6,496 nt of DNA, from assembly GCA_036381125.1 (NCBI GenBank), contig DASVDK010000067.1, positions 1-6,496 on the forward strand. Direction: 5' to 3'. The position numbers and the translations under genes were made by a program. The notes under the pieces were generated by a model. That model was given only the letters and a program-made list of their open reading frames with translations, was not told where the DNA came from and searched no databases. Source of the DNA: DASVDK01 sp036381125 [NCBI: Thermodesulfobacteriota bacterium] (GTDB lineage Bacteria; DASVDK01). Shown here in pieces: positions 1-6,111 of this stretch. Position 1 is the stretch's first letter. Every line of letters begins with the position of its first letter.

Positions 1-773
1 CCGCCCCCGGCCCGGGCGGCGTTCACCGCCTCGGCCGCCTCGGGCGCCACCTCGTACCGCTCCGGCAGCATCCGGTGCGCCGCGTAGTCGTCGCCCCGGA
101 TGGCGGCGAAGGTGCCGGGCCCGACCCAGAGCGTGATGCGCACGACCCGCACGCCCGCCCGCTCGAGCGCCGCCAGGAGGGCCGGCGTGAAGTGAAGCCC
201 CGCCGTCGGAGCCGCCACCGCGCCGTCGCGCGCCGCGTAGACCGTCTGGTAGGCCTCGGCGTCGGCGCCGCCGGCCGGCGCCTCGCCCGGCGCGCGGCGG
301 ATGTACGGCGGCAACGGGACCTCCCCCTGCCGGCGCAGCTCGGCCGCGAGCGGCGCCCCCTCGAAGGCGACCAGGAGCGCCCCGCCGCCCGGGGCCGCGA
401 CCACCTCGCCCGCGAGCGGCGGCGCGAAGAGGACGCGCGCGCCGGGGCCGAGGTGACGGGCCGGCCGGCCGATCGCCTCCCAGACCTCGCGTCCGCCGGC
501 CGTCACGTCGGGACGCGGCCGCGTGACGAGCAGCTCCACGCCGCCCCCGGAGGGACGCCGGCCCCTCAGCCTGGCCGGCACGACCCGCGCGTCGTTCACC
601 ACCAGGCAGTCGCCCGGCGCGAGGAACCGGGGGAGGTCGGACACCCGGGCGTGCGCTCGCGCGCCGGTCGTCCGATCGAGCACGAGCAGCCTGGCCGCGT
701 CGCGCGGCTCGGCCGGCCGCTGCGCGATCTGCGCCTCGGGCACGTCGAAGTCGAAGTCGCGCAGGCTCGTCAC
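1..773 (-). CDS. queA: S-adenosylmethionine:tRNA ribosyltransferase-isomerase QueA, C-terminus cut by window edge
   Basis: QueA transfers and isomerises the ribosyl moiety of S-adenosylmethionine onto 7-aminomethyl-7-deazaguanine in tRNA, giving epoxyqueuosine in the cytoplasmic queuosine pathway. About 257 of the usual 340-350 residues are present. Family landmarks in order are DFDFDVP near the N-terminus, IAQRPAEPRDAARLLVLDR, GDCLVVNDARVVPARLRGR, GEVPLPPYIRR, YQTVYAARDGAVAAPTAGLHF and TLWVGPGTF. The last is usually TLHVGxGTF, so His is replaced by Trp. The sequence ends inside EAAEAVNAARAGG, so the C-terminal part is outside the window. I chose the GTG start at 773 because homology normally begins a few residues before DFDFD, GGGAGG (787-792) and GGGAG (778-782) lie upstream, and the 22 codons before it use A or T at the third position far more than the gene body. 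The alternative ATG at 839 overlaps the spoIID stop as ATGA. Family assignment is very secure; the start is less so. Confidence 0.95.
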   Translation of the reverse strand, partial: MTSLRDFDFDVPEAQIAQRPAEPRDAARLLVLDRTTGARAHARVSDLPRFLAPGDCLVVNDARVVPARLRGRRPSGGGVELLVTRPRPDVTAGGREVWEAIGRPARHLGPGARVLFAPPLAGEVVAAPGGGALLVAFEGAPLAAELRRQGEVPLPPYIRRAPGEAPAGGADAEAYQTVYAARDGAVAAPTAGLHFTPALLAALERAGVRVVRITLWVGPGTFAAIRGDDYAAHRMLPERYEVAPEAAEAVNAARAGG

Positions 774-777
774 GACG

Positions 778-792
778 CTCCCGTTTCCTCCC
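778..792 (-). promoter_or_regulatory. Ribosome binding site region deciding the queA start
   Basis: On the minus strand GGGAGG (792-787) is followed by AAA and a second purine block GGGAG (782-778), 13 and 4 bases before GTG at 773. The competing ATG at 839 has only a distant GGGAG, 16 bases upstream, but forms an ATGA overlap with the spoIID stop and could start by translational coupling. The site favours the shorter protein without proving it. Confidence 0.5.
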
Positions 793-835
793 GGCTGGAG
801 ACTCTCGTCGCGCAGAGGTGGAGGGCCGGCGGCGC

Positions 836-2029
836 TCATGGGACGACGAGCCTGGCTCCCGGGTAGTAGTACTCGAGGATCTGCCGGTAGTCGTGGCCCG
901 CCAGCGCCATGCCGCGGGCCCCCCACTGGCACATCCCCACCCCGTGGCCGGCCCCCCGCCCCTCGAAGCCGAGATCCTGGCCGTCGCGCGCCACCTCGAA
1001 CGCGGTGCTCTTGAGCCGGCTGAAGCCGAGAAGGCGCCTGAGGTCGGTCGCCGGCAGGACGAACGACCCGGCGGCGGCGGTCGCCACGATGGTGCGCGCG
1101 CGGCCGCTCCCGGTGCGATCGCGCACGTCGAGGCGCGCGAGCCCGGCGGCGGGGTAGCCGGCCTCGACGAGCCGGCGCTCGACCTCCGCGACCGGCACCG
1201 AGACGCGCCATTCGTAGACCGGCGACTCGCGGTCGTAGGGGCAGCGCTGCGCGACGAGGTAGGGCCTGGGCGTCCCCCAGACCTCCTCCGACGCCTCCGT
1301 GTGCCCCCCGGCCGTCGAGTGGAAGGCGGCCAGGATCGGCGCGCCGGCGGCGTCCGCCAGCCACTCGCCGGCCGTGGCCGCCACGGCGGCCGCCGCGCGC
1401 GGGTCCTCCGCCTGCACCCCCCCGTAGACCTGGTCGAGGACCGAGGTCTCGAGGTCGTAGCGCGCACCCGCGCGCCGCCGCGCCTCGCGCCGGAAGCGCG
1501 CGTAGGTCCGCGACGCGACCGCCTGCGCCTTGAGCGCCTCCATGGGCCAGGTCCTGGCGTCCATCTCGAGCGGGACGACGCCGGCCAGGTACCGCTCCAT
1601 CGCGATCTCGTTCACGACGAGGAGCGCCCCGCCGTCCGCCAGGAGCTCCACCCGTCCGCGGAGGCGCCTCGGCGGCCCGCCGTCGACGGCCACGACGAGC
1701 GGCCCCGCCCCCTCGACGCGCAGCCGCCCCGCGCCCGACGGACGGCCGTCGAGCGTCACCTCGCCTCCCGCCGCCGCCAGCACGACCCCCACCGCCCCAG
1801 GCCGCCCGGCGAGCGCCCCCTGCCCCCCCTCGGCGTCGCTGACGACGAGGCTCGTCCCCTCGACGGCCACGCGCGCCGCCCCGAGCGCCACCGCGAGGCG
1901 CACCGACGGACCGGCGTCGAGCGCCGCGTCGACGTCGGCCGGAGGCGGCGGCTCGGGACCTCTCGGGCCGGCCGCGCAGCCGGCGGCCAGCACGACCAGG
2001 AGGAGCCAGGCCGCGGCGGGCTGGACCAC
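836..2029 (-). CDS. SpoIID/LytB domain lipoprotein (predicted peptidoglycan-acting)
   Basis: 397 residues. SpoIID-domain proteins bind peptidoglycan; SpoIID of Bacillus is a lytic transglycosylase acting on glycan strands stripped of stem peptides, and LytB-type relatives modify amidase activity. The N-terminus is a lipoprotein signal with lipobox LAAGC (residues 14-18, Cys18), so I infer a lipid anchor facing the periplasm or cell surface. A variable region (about 30-125) precedes the SpoIID domain (about 130-396). Visible family motifs are VNEIAMERYLAGVVPLEM, with Glu155 matching the conserved catalytic-type glutamate; ALKAQAVASRTYA (165-177); DQVYGG (199-204); FHSTAGGHTE (236-245, His237 and His243); Cys263; and GRGAGHGVGMCQWGARGMA (357-375). 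The start is a GTG four bases after the slipin stop with no strong Shine-Dalgarno sequence, suggesting coupled translation. No SpoIIP, SpoIIR or sporulation sigma gene is nearby, so the name describes the domain, not a sporulation role. Confidence 0.92.
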   Translation of the reverse strand: MVQPAAAWLLLVVLAAGCAAGPRGPEPPPPADVDAALDAGPSVRLAVALGAARVAVEGTSLVVSDAEGGQGALAGRPGAVGVVLAAAGGEVTLDGRPSGAGRLRVEGAGPLVVAVDGGPPRRLRGRVELLADGGALLVVNEIAMERYLAGVVPLEMDARTWPMEALKAQAVASRTYARFRREARRRAGARYDLETSVLDQVYGGVQAEDPRAAAAVAATAGEWLADAAGAPILAAFHSTAGGHTEASEEVWGTPRPYLVAQRCPYDRESPVYEWRVSVPVAEVERRLVEAGYPAAGLARLDVRDRTGSGRARTIVATAAAGSFVLPATDLRRLLGFSRLKSTAFEVARDGQDLGFEGRGAGHGVGMCQWGARGMALAGHDYRQILEYYYPGARLVVP

Positions 2030-2033
2030 GCGG

Positions 2034-2816
2034 CTAGGATCCCGCCCGCGTGGCCGTACCGCCGAGGAGCGGCCGGATCAGCTCGATCGGCAGCGGGAAG
2101 ACCATCGTCGTGCCCTTGCCGCCGTTCGAGATCTCGACGAGCGTCTGGAGGTACCGGAGCTGGAGCGCCTGCGGCTGGCTGCCGATGACGGCCGCCGCCT
2201 GGGCGATCTTCTCCGACGCCTGCAGCTCCCCCTCGGCCGAGATGATCTTGGCCCGCCGCTCGCGCTCGGCCTCGGCCTGCCGCGCCATGGCGCGCTGCAT
2301 CTCCTGGGGCAGGTCGATCCCCTTCAGCTCGACGTTCGACACCTTCACGCCCCAGGGGTCGGTGTGCTTGTCGAGGATGGTCTGCAGCTCGGTGTTGATC
2401 TTCTCCCGCTCCGCGAGCAGCTCGTCGAGCGCCGCCTGGCCGCAGACGCTCCTGAGCGTCGTCTGCGCGAGCTGGGAGGTGGCGTAGAGGTAGTTCTCGA
2501 CCTCGACGATGGCCCGCATCGGCGCGAGGACGCGGAAGTAGATGACCGCGTTCACCTTGACCGAGACGTTGTCGCGGGTGATCACGTCCTGCGGCGGCAC
2601 GTCCATCGCGACCGTCCGGAGGCTCACCTTGGCCATCTTGTCGATGATCGGCACCAGGATGATGATGCCGGGCCCCTTCACCCCGATGGCCCGGCCGAGC
2701 CGGAAGATCACGCCGCGCTCGTACTCGTTCAGCACGCGGATCGAGTAGAGGATGACGATGACGACGATCGCGACGGCGACCACCATCGGCACCGACCACT
2801 CCGGCACATTGAACAT
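2034..2816 (-). CDS. Slipin / stomatin-like SPFH (band 7) membrane protein
   Basis: 260 residues, normal for bacterial slipins. One N-terminal transmembrane segment (about residues 9-27) anchors the protein. The SPFH/PHB domain follows (about 28-190), with hallmark stretches [12 protein letters not shown] (31-42), [28 protein letters not shown] (81-96), [19 protein letters not shown] (106-124), [13 protein letters not shown] (152-159) and [20 protein letters not shown] (168-187). The charged, Ala-rich segment about 170-210 is the coiled-coil used for oligomerisation in this family. The hydrophobic C-terminal segment [12 protein letters not shown] (236-247) resembles the region cleaved by the NfeD-type protease in archaeal p-stomatin, and nfeD lies just upstream. 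Likely role is to scaffold membrane microdomains or regulate its protease partner; the physiological role of bacterial slipins is not settled. The start is clear: ATG with GGAGGGAG just upstream, 15 bases after the nfeD stop. Confidence 0.96.
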   Translation of the reverse strand: MFNVPEWSVPMVVAVAIVVIVILYSIRVLNEYERGVIFRLGRAIGVKGPGIIILVPIIDKMAKVSLRTVAMDVPPQDVITRDNVSVKVNAVIYFRVLAPMRAIVEVENYLYATSQLAQTTLRSVCGQAALDELLAEREKINTELQTILDKHTDPWGVKVSNVELKGIDLPQEMQRAMARQAEAERERRAKIISAEGELQASEKIAQAAAVIGSQPQALQLRYLQTLVEISNGGKGTTMVFPLPIELIRPLLGGTATRAGS

Positions 2817-2831
2817 GCTCCCTCCCCCCTC

Positions 2832-4157
2832 TCAGGACGTCCGGTCGGCCGGCTCGACCTCGACGACGAAGCCGCGAACCGCCGTGACCCGTACCCGCTC
2901 GCCCGCCGCGATGGGCGTGGCCGACCGGGCGTTCCAGTACTCGCCGTGCACGAAGACCTTCCCTTCCGGCGCGATCGGGCCGAGCGCCTCGCCCGTCTCG
3001 CCGATCAGATCGGCCTCGCCGCCCATGGCCGGGCGCCGCTGCGATCGCACGGCCGCCCCGACGATGAGGAGCAGCCCGAGGGCGAGCGTGGCCACCGTCG
3101 GCACGACCACCAGGAGCGACACCCGGAGGTAGTTCGGCGCCGACCAGTCGACGAAGATGATCGAGCCGAGCGCGAGCGCCACGACGCCGCCCACGCCGAG
3201 GATCCCGTGGCTCGCCACCTTCACCTCGGCGATGAGCAGGCCCAGGCCGACCAGGATGAGGAGGATGCCGGCCCAGTTGATCGGCAGCACCTGGAAGGCG
3301 AACATGGCGAGGATGAGCGCGATCGCCCCGGTCACGCCCGGCAGGATGGCGCCCGGGTTGTAGAACTCGATGGCGAGCCCGGCGAGCCCGGCCAGGAAGA
3401 GGAGGTAGGCCAGGTTGGGGTTGGCGAGCACCGAGAGGACGCGCAGGTTCCAGCGCATCTCGAACGGCACGATCCGCGCCCCCTTCGTCCGGACCACCAC
3501 CTTGCGCCCCTCGACGTCCACCTTGCGGCCGTCGGCCTTGTCGAGCGCCTCGGCCACGCTGGCCGCGACGAAGTCGACCACGTTGAGCTTCGCCGCCTCC
3601 TCGGCCTGGACCGAGGCGGCCTCGCGCACCGCCTTGACGGCCCACTCGGCGTTGCGCCCCCGCTGGCGCGCGAGCCCCTCGATGTAGGCGGCGGCGTCGT
3701 TCACGATCTTCTTCTGCATCGTCTCGTCGATCTCGCCGCCCCCGGCCGCCACCGGCGACGCCGCGCCGATGTTCGTCCCGGGCGCCATCGCCGCCACGTG
3801 GGCGGCGATGGTGATGAACGCGCCGGCCGACCCGGCGTGCGCGCCGGGCGGGCCCACGTAGACCATCACCGGGACCTTCGAGGCCAGGATGTCCTTGACG
3901 ATTTCGCGCATCGAGGAGACGAGGCCCCCCGGCGTGTCGAGCTGGACGACGAGCGCCGCCGCCCGCGCCAGCTCCGCCGCGGCGATCGCCTCCTCGATGT
4001 ACGCCGCCGTCACCGGCGTGATCGCGTCGTCCACGACCGCCAGGTAGACCACCGGCGCGGCGGCCGGCTCCGCCGGCGCCGGCGACGGCCCCGCGGCCCC
4101 CGGGCGGACCAGGACGAGACCGGCGATCGCGAGGCACAGCGCCGCGAGGTACCGCAC
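2832..4157 (-). CDS. nfeD: NfeD family membrane-bound serine protease (long, ClpP-class type)
   Basis: 441 residues, the full-length three-part NfeD architecture. Residues 1-22 form a signal-peptide-like segment ending near GAAG. A ClpP/SppA-like protease domain spans about 35-240, with LVVQLDTPGGLVSSM (69-83), the nucleophile region GPPGAHAGSAGAF (102-114, predicted Ser110), MAPGTNIGAASPV (124-136) and KIVND, where Lys150 aligns with the general-base lysine of Pyrococcus PH1510 by motif. Five hydrophobic segments follow (about 247-264, 270-289, 296-311, 318-337, 346-370), including EFYNPGAILPGVTGAIA. The C-terminal OB-fold NfeD domain is about 380-437. The archaeal homologue cleaves the C-terminal hydrophobic tail of its stomatin partner, and here slipin is the next gene. 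The GTG start at 4157 shares one base with the udg TAG stop and has GGAGGAG five bases upstream. The frame stays open to about 4976 inside udg, but that extension lacks homology and would bury the signal peptide. Confidence 0.95.
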   Translation of the reverse strand: MRYLAALCLAIAGLVLVRPGAAGPSPAPAEPAAAPVVYLAVVDDAITPVTAAYIEEAIAAAELARAAALVVQLDTPGGLVSSMREIVKDILASKVPVMVYVGPPGAHAGSAGAFITIAAHVAAMAPGTNIGAASPVAAGGGEIDETMQKKIVNDAAAYIEGLARQRGRNAEWAVKAVREAASVQAEEAAKLNVVDFVAASVAEALDKADGRKVDVEGRKVVVRTKGARIVPFEMRWNLRVLSVLANPNLAYLLFLAGLAGLAIEFYNPGAILPGVTGAIALILAMFAFQVLPINWAGILLILVGLGLLIAEVKVASHGILGVGGVVALALGSIIFVDWSAPNYLRVSLLVVVPTVATLALGLLLIVGAAVRSQRRPAMGGEADLIGETGEALGPIAPEGKVFVHGEYWNARSATPIAAGERVRVTAVRGFVVEVEPADRTS

Positions 4158-5044
4158 TACCCCTCCTCCGGCAGCGCGGCCAGGGCGTCGCGCACGAGCT
4201 TCATGTCCTCCCAGACCTCGCGCTTGGCCGCCGGGTTGCGCAGGAGGTACGCGGGGTGGAACGTCGGCATCACCCGGTAGTCCCCCGCCTGGTGGAACTT
4301 CCCGCGCAGCGCCGTGATCCCCCGCGTCGTCCCGAGGAGCGTCTGCGCGGCGACGCTGCCGAGCGCGACGACGACCCTGGGGCGGACCACCGCCATCGTC
4401 TGCCTCAGGAACGGCTGGCACGCGGCGATCTCGTCCGGCTCCGGCCTGCGGTTGTCGGGAGGCCGGCACCGCACGACGTTCGCGATGTACACCTGCTCCC
4501 GTCTCAGGCCGATCGCCTCGATGATCTTCGTGAGGAGCTGGCCGGCGCGCCCCACGAAGGGCTCGCCCTGCAGGTCCTCGTCGCGGCCGGGGCCCTCGCC
4601 GACGAACATGAGGCGCGCCCGCTCGTTGCCGACGCCGAACACGATGTTGGTGCGCCCCTCCCAGAGCTTGCACCGGCGGCAGTCGCCGAGCCGCTCGCGC
4701 ACCTCGGCCAGGCTCGCGGCCGGCGGCTCGGCCGGCCCGGCGGCGAGGAGCCCGGCCCCGCCCCGCCCGCGCGGCCGGTCGGCGGCCACCGGCATGCCGA
4801 AGAGGTCCCTGGCCGGGGCGGCCGGCGGGGGCGGCGGCGTCGGGGGGGCCGCGGCGGCTCGGGGGCCGGCTACCGGTCCGGGCGTCGGCGGCTCCGGCAC
4901 ATGTGTTTCGGGACGCGCCGGGGCGGGCCGCCCCCGCCCCTCGGGGGCCACCCACTCCACGCCGGCCCTGCGCCACTCGGCCAGCGCCGCGCGCACCTCG
5001 GCCACGAGACGGGCCGCGTCGTCCTTGCCAGCCTGACGGCTCAT
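4157..5044 (-). CDS. udg: Family 4 (iron-sulfur) uracil-DNA glycosylase
   Basis: 295 residues. The enzyme removes uracil from DNA, starting base-excision repair of deaminated cytosine. The catalytic domain covers about 110-292. Four cysteines fit the 4Fe-4S pattern of this family: Cys122 and Cys125 (DCRRC), then Cys193 and Cys209 (C-x15-C). The uracil-binding motif is [11 protein letters not shown] (147-157), followed by [12 protein letters not shown] (160-171). The later motif HPAYLLR (263-269) supplies the conserved His. The domain is preceded by a short helical stretch (about 9-30) and a long Ala/Pro/Gly-rich stretch (about 35-110, including five consecutive prolines), so the protein is longer than the usual 200-230 residues. 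ATG at 5044 was chosen over an upstream frame start at 5089 because AGGAGG (5060-5055) lies 10 bases before it. It is the first gene of the minus-strand operon. Some databases name such proteins phage SPO1 DNA polymerase-related. Confidence 0.95.
   Translation of the reverse strand: MSRQAGKDDAARLVAEVRAALAEWRRAGVEWVAPEGRGRPAPARPETHVPEPPTPGPVAGPRAAAAPPTPPPPPAAPARDLFGMPVAADRPRGRGGAGLLAAGPAEPPAASLAEVRERLGDCRRCKLWEGRTNIVFGVGNERARLMFVGEGPGRDEDLQGEPFVGRAGQLLTKIIEAIGLRREQVYIANVVRCRPPDNRRPEPDEIAACQPFLRQTMAVVRPRVVVALGSVAAQTLLGTTRGITALRGKFHQAGDYRVMPTFHPAYLLRNPAAKREVWEDMKLVRDALAALPEEG
4163..4169 (-). promoter_or_regulatory. Ribosome binding site of nfeD inside the udg 3' end
   Basis: GGAGGAG on the minus strand (4169-4163) sits five bases before the GTG at 4157 and is encoded within the last codons of udg (Pro-Glu-Glu-Gly). 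The arrangement TAGTG makes the udg stop and nfeD start share a G, a typical stop-restart coupling. This is the strongest evidence for the nfeD start in an otherwise much longer open frame. Confidence 0.75.
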
Positions 5045-5080
5045 GCCCTCGTCGCCTCCTCGAGCCTCGGGCGCCTCACC

Positions 5081-5108
5081 TTGACACACCGGAGCGCCCT
5101 GTGATAGC
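5081..5108 (+). promoter_or_regulatory. Candidate promoter for the phospholipase gene, extended -10 type
   Basis: A perfect TTGACA (5081-5086) is followed after 16 bases by GATAGC (5103-5108), a three-of-six -10 match, with TG at 5100-5101 in the extended -10 position. This short patch is clearly more A/T-rich than its surroundings. Transcription would begin about 5114-5116, only about 5-7 bases before the ATG at 5121. The -10 overlaps the -10 of the opposing candidate promoter. A perfect -35 in so GC-rich a background makes it credible, but it is untested. Confidence 0.5.
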
Positions 5109-5114
5109 TAACAG
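5099..5114. promoter_or_regulatory. Imperfect dyad over both -10 elements, possible operator
   Basis: CTGTGA-TAGC-TAACAG reads as two six-base arms with five of six pairs complementary around a four-base centre. It lies over both proposed -10 elements, where one regulator could affect both directions. The half site resembles those of CRP/FNR-family regulators only loosely, and the four-base spacing is not that of CRP. Chance occurrence is quite possible. Confidence 0.2.
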
Positions 5115-5129
5115 ACCCGCATGCTTCAA
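5101..5129 (-). promoter_or_regulatory. Candidate promoter for the udg-nfeD-slipin-spoIID-queA operon
   Basis: On the minus strand TTGAAG (5129-5124) and TATCAC (5106-5101) are separated by 17 bases and each match four of six positions of the sigma-70 consensus. They would start transcription about 50 bases before the udg ATG, leaving room for the AGGAGG site. The -35 lies inside the first codons of the divergent phospholipase gene. The prediction comes from motif reading only, and a high-GC organism may tolerate other promoter forms. Confidence 0.4.
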
Positions 5130-6080
5130 CCAGGCTCGCTCCTCTTCGGCGTGACGGCGTTCACGCTCCTGCTGCTGGCGCCGGACGCCGCGTACGCCTG
5201 GGGCCCCGGGACCCATCTGCAGGTGGGCTCCCAGGTCCTCGAGAACCTGGCCATCCTGACCCCCGCGCTCCAGGACCTGCTCAGACGCTACCCGTACGAC
5301 TTCCTCTACGGCTGCATCGGGGCCGACATCATCATCGGCAAGAAGTACCGCATCAAACAGGTCTTCCACTGCCACAACTGGAGCACGGGCTTCCGGCTCC
5401 TCGACGCCGCCGAGACGCCGCACGAGTCGGCCTTCGCCTACGGCTACCTCTGCCACCTGGCCGCCGACACGATCTCCCACAACTACTTCGTCCCCTGCCA
5501 GGAGATCGCCTCCTACTCGGCCAACTCCCTGCGGCACACCTACTGGGAGGTCCGGTTCGACGACTTCATCGACCCCCGGATGTGGCCCCTCGCGCGGGTG
5601 GTCCACGACGAGGCCCACGGCCGCAACGACGGCCTCCTGCAGCGCGTGCTCGCGGACACGATCTTCTCGTTCCGGACCAACAAGCGGATCTTCACCGGCC
5701 TCATCTCGCTGCAGCAGGTCCGGCACTGGCGCAAGATGGTGACCCTCCTGGCCACCCGCTCGAGCTTCCCCTTCACCCGGGACGACTTCGAGCGCTACTA
5801 CCGCCTCACGCAGAACGCGGTCTTCGCCTTCATGATCGACGGCCAGACGTCGCGGACGGTCGAGGCCGACCCGATCGGCCGGCGCAACCTCCATGCGGCC
5901 GCGCTGATCCGCAAGACGCTGAGGACGCTGTCGAGGCGCAGGGTGCTGTCGCCGGCGCAGTGCGAGGAGATCGTCCGCGAGGTCACGCGCAGCCTCGAGA
6001 CCGGCCTCGAGAGCGCCTTCCGCGAGCCGGAACTCCTCAGCCTCCCCTCGGTGCGGCGGCTCGCGGCGGCGCGGCGTTGA
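5121..6080 (+). CDS. Secreted zinc-dependent phospholipase C family protein
   Basis: 319 residues, PF00882-like (zinc-dependent phospholipase C / S1-P1-like fold). Members hydrolyse phospholipid head groups using a cluster of zinc ions; the substrate here cannot be read from sequence. A signal peptide (1-26) ends in DAAYA, so cleavage would leave Trp27 as the mature N-terminus, as in Bacillus cereus phospholipase C, where the N-terminal Trp binds zinc. Candidate metal ligands follow in order: His32 (GTHLQVG), Asp69 (GADI), His83/His85 (FHCHNWSTG), His112 and Asp116 (YLCHLAADTISHNYFVP, 110-125), His120, His139 (HTYWE) and Glu143. The Arg-rich C-terminal half (about 150-319) has no motif I recognise. 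No Shine-Dalgarno sequence precedes the ATG, and an in-frame TAA at 5109 excludes an earlier start, so translation may be nearly leaderless. It is divergent from udg and convergent with coaBC, so probably a single-gene unit. Confidence 0.85.
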   Translation: MLQPGSLLFGVTAFTLLLLAPDAAYAWGPGTHLQVGSQVLENLAILTPALQDLLRRYPYDFLYGCIGADIIIGKKYRIKQVFHCHNWSTGFRLLDAAETPHESAFAYGYLCHLAADTISHNYFVPCQEIASYSANSLRHTYWEVRFDDFIDPRMWPLARVVHDEAHGRNDGLLQRVLADTIFSFRTNKRIFTGLISLQQVRHWRKMVTLLATRSSFPFTRDDFERYYRLTQNAVFAFMIDGQTSRTVEADPIGRRNLHAAALIRKTLRTLSRRRVLSPAQCEEIVREVTRSLETGLESAFREPELLSLPSVRRLAAARR

Positions 6081-6105
6081 CGGCTCGCGGCCGGCTCACG
6101 CCGCC
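6065..6105. terminator. Weak GC-rich inverted repeat between convergent genes
   Basis: GGCGGCG (6065-6071, in the last codons of the phospholipase gene) can pair with CGCCGCC (6099-6105), leaving a 27-base loop that contains a smaller CGGC/GCCG pairing (6081-6084 with 6090-6093). It sits where a bidirectional terminator would be expected in a 31-base convergent gap. There is no T-rich run on either side, and such pairings are frequent at this GC content. Confidence 0.2.
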
Positions 6106-6111
6106 CCGTCG

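Noticed and set aside
1070-1400. Runs of GGC/GCC triplets here and elsewhere that look like short tandem repeats
   Set aside because: They are Ala/Gly codon runs in a GC-rich gene, with no fixed unit length or spacing and no array structure.
1756-4137. Minus-strand open frame of about 793 codons spanning nfeD, slipin and spoIID in another frame
   Set aside because: It is dominated by Arg and Gly, has no recognisable domain, and overlaps three well-supported genes on the same strand out of frame.
1530-4280. Very long plus-strand open frame (about 916 codons) antisense to spoIID, slipin and nfeD, plus other long antisense frames such as 818-2188, 4256-5104 and 75-866
   Set aside because: They run opposite genes with secure family motifs, translate to low-complexity Arg/Asp/His/Pro-rich sequence, and are expected because stop codons are rare at this GC content.
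4158-4976. Upstream extension of the nfeD frame into udg, suggesting a 714-residue fusion protein
   Set aside because: The extension is Arg/Ala/Gly-rich shadow sequence of udg; the signal-peptide-like start and strong ribosome binding site at the GTG at 4157 define the real beginning.
5076-5894. Minus-strand open frame of about 272 codons antisense to the phospholipase gene
   Set aside because: It mirrors a gene with a signal peptide and conserved metal-binding motifs, is biased to Val/Glu/Asp/Arg, and would cover the divergent promoter region.
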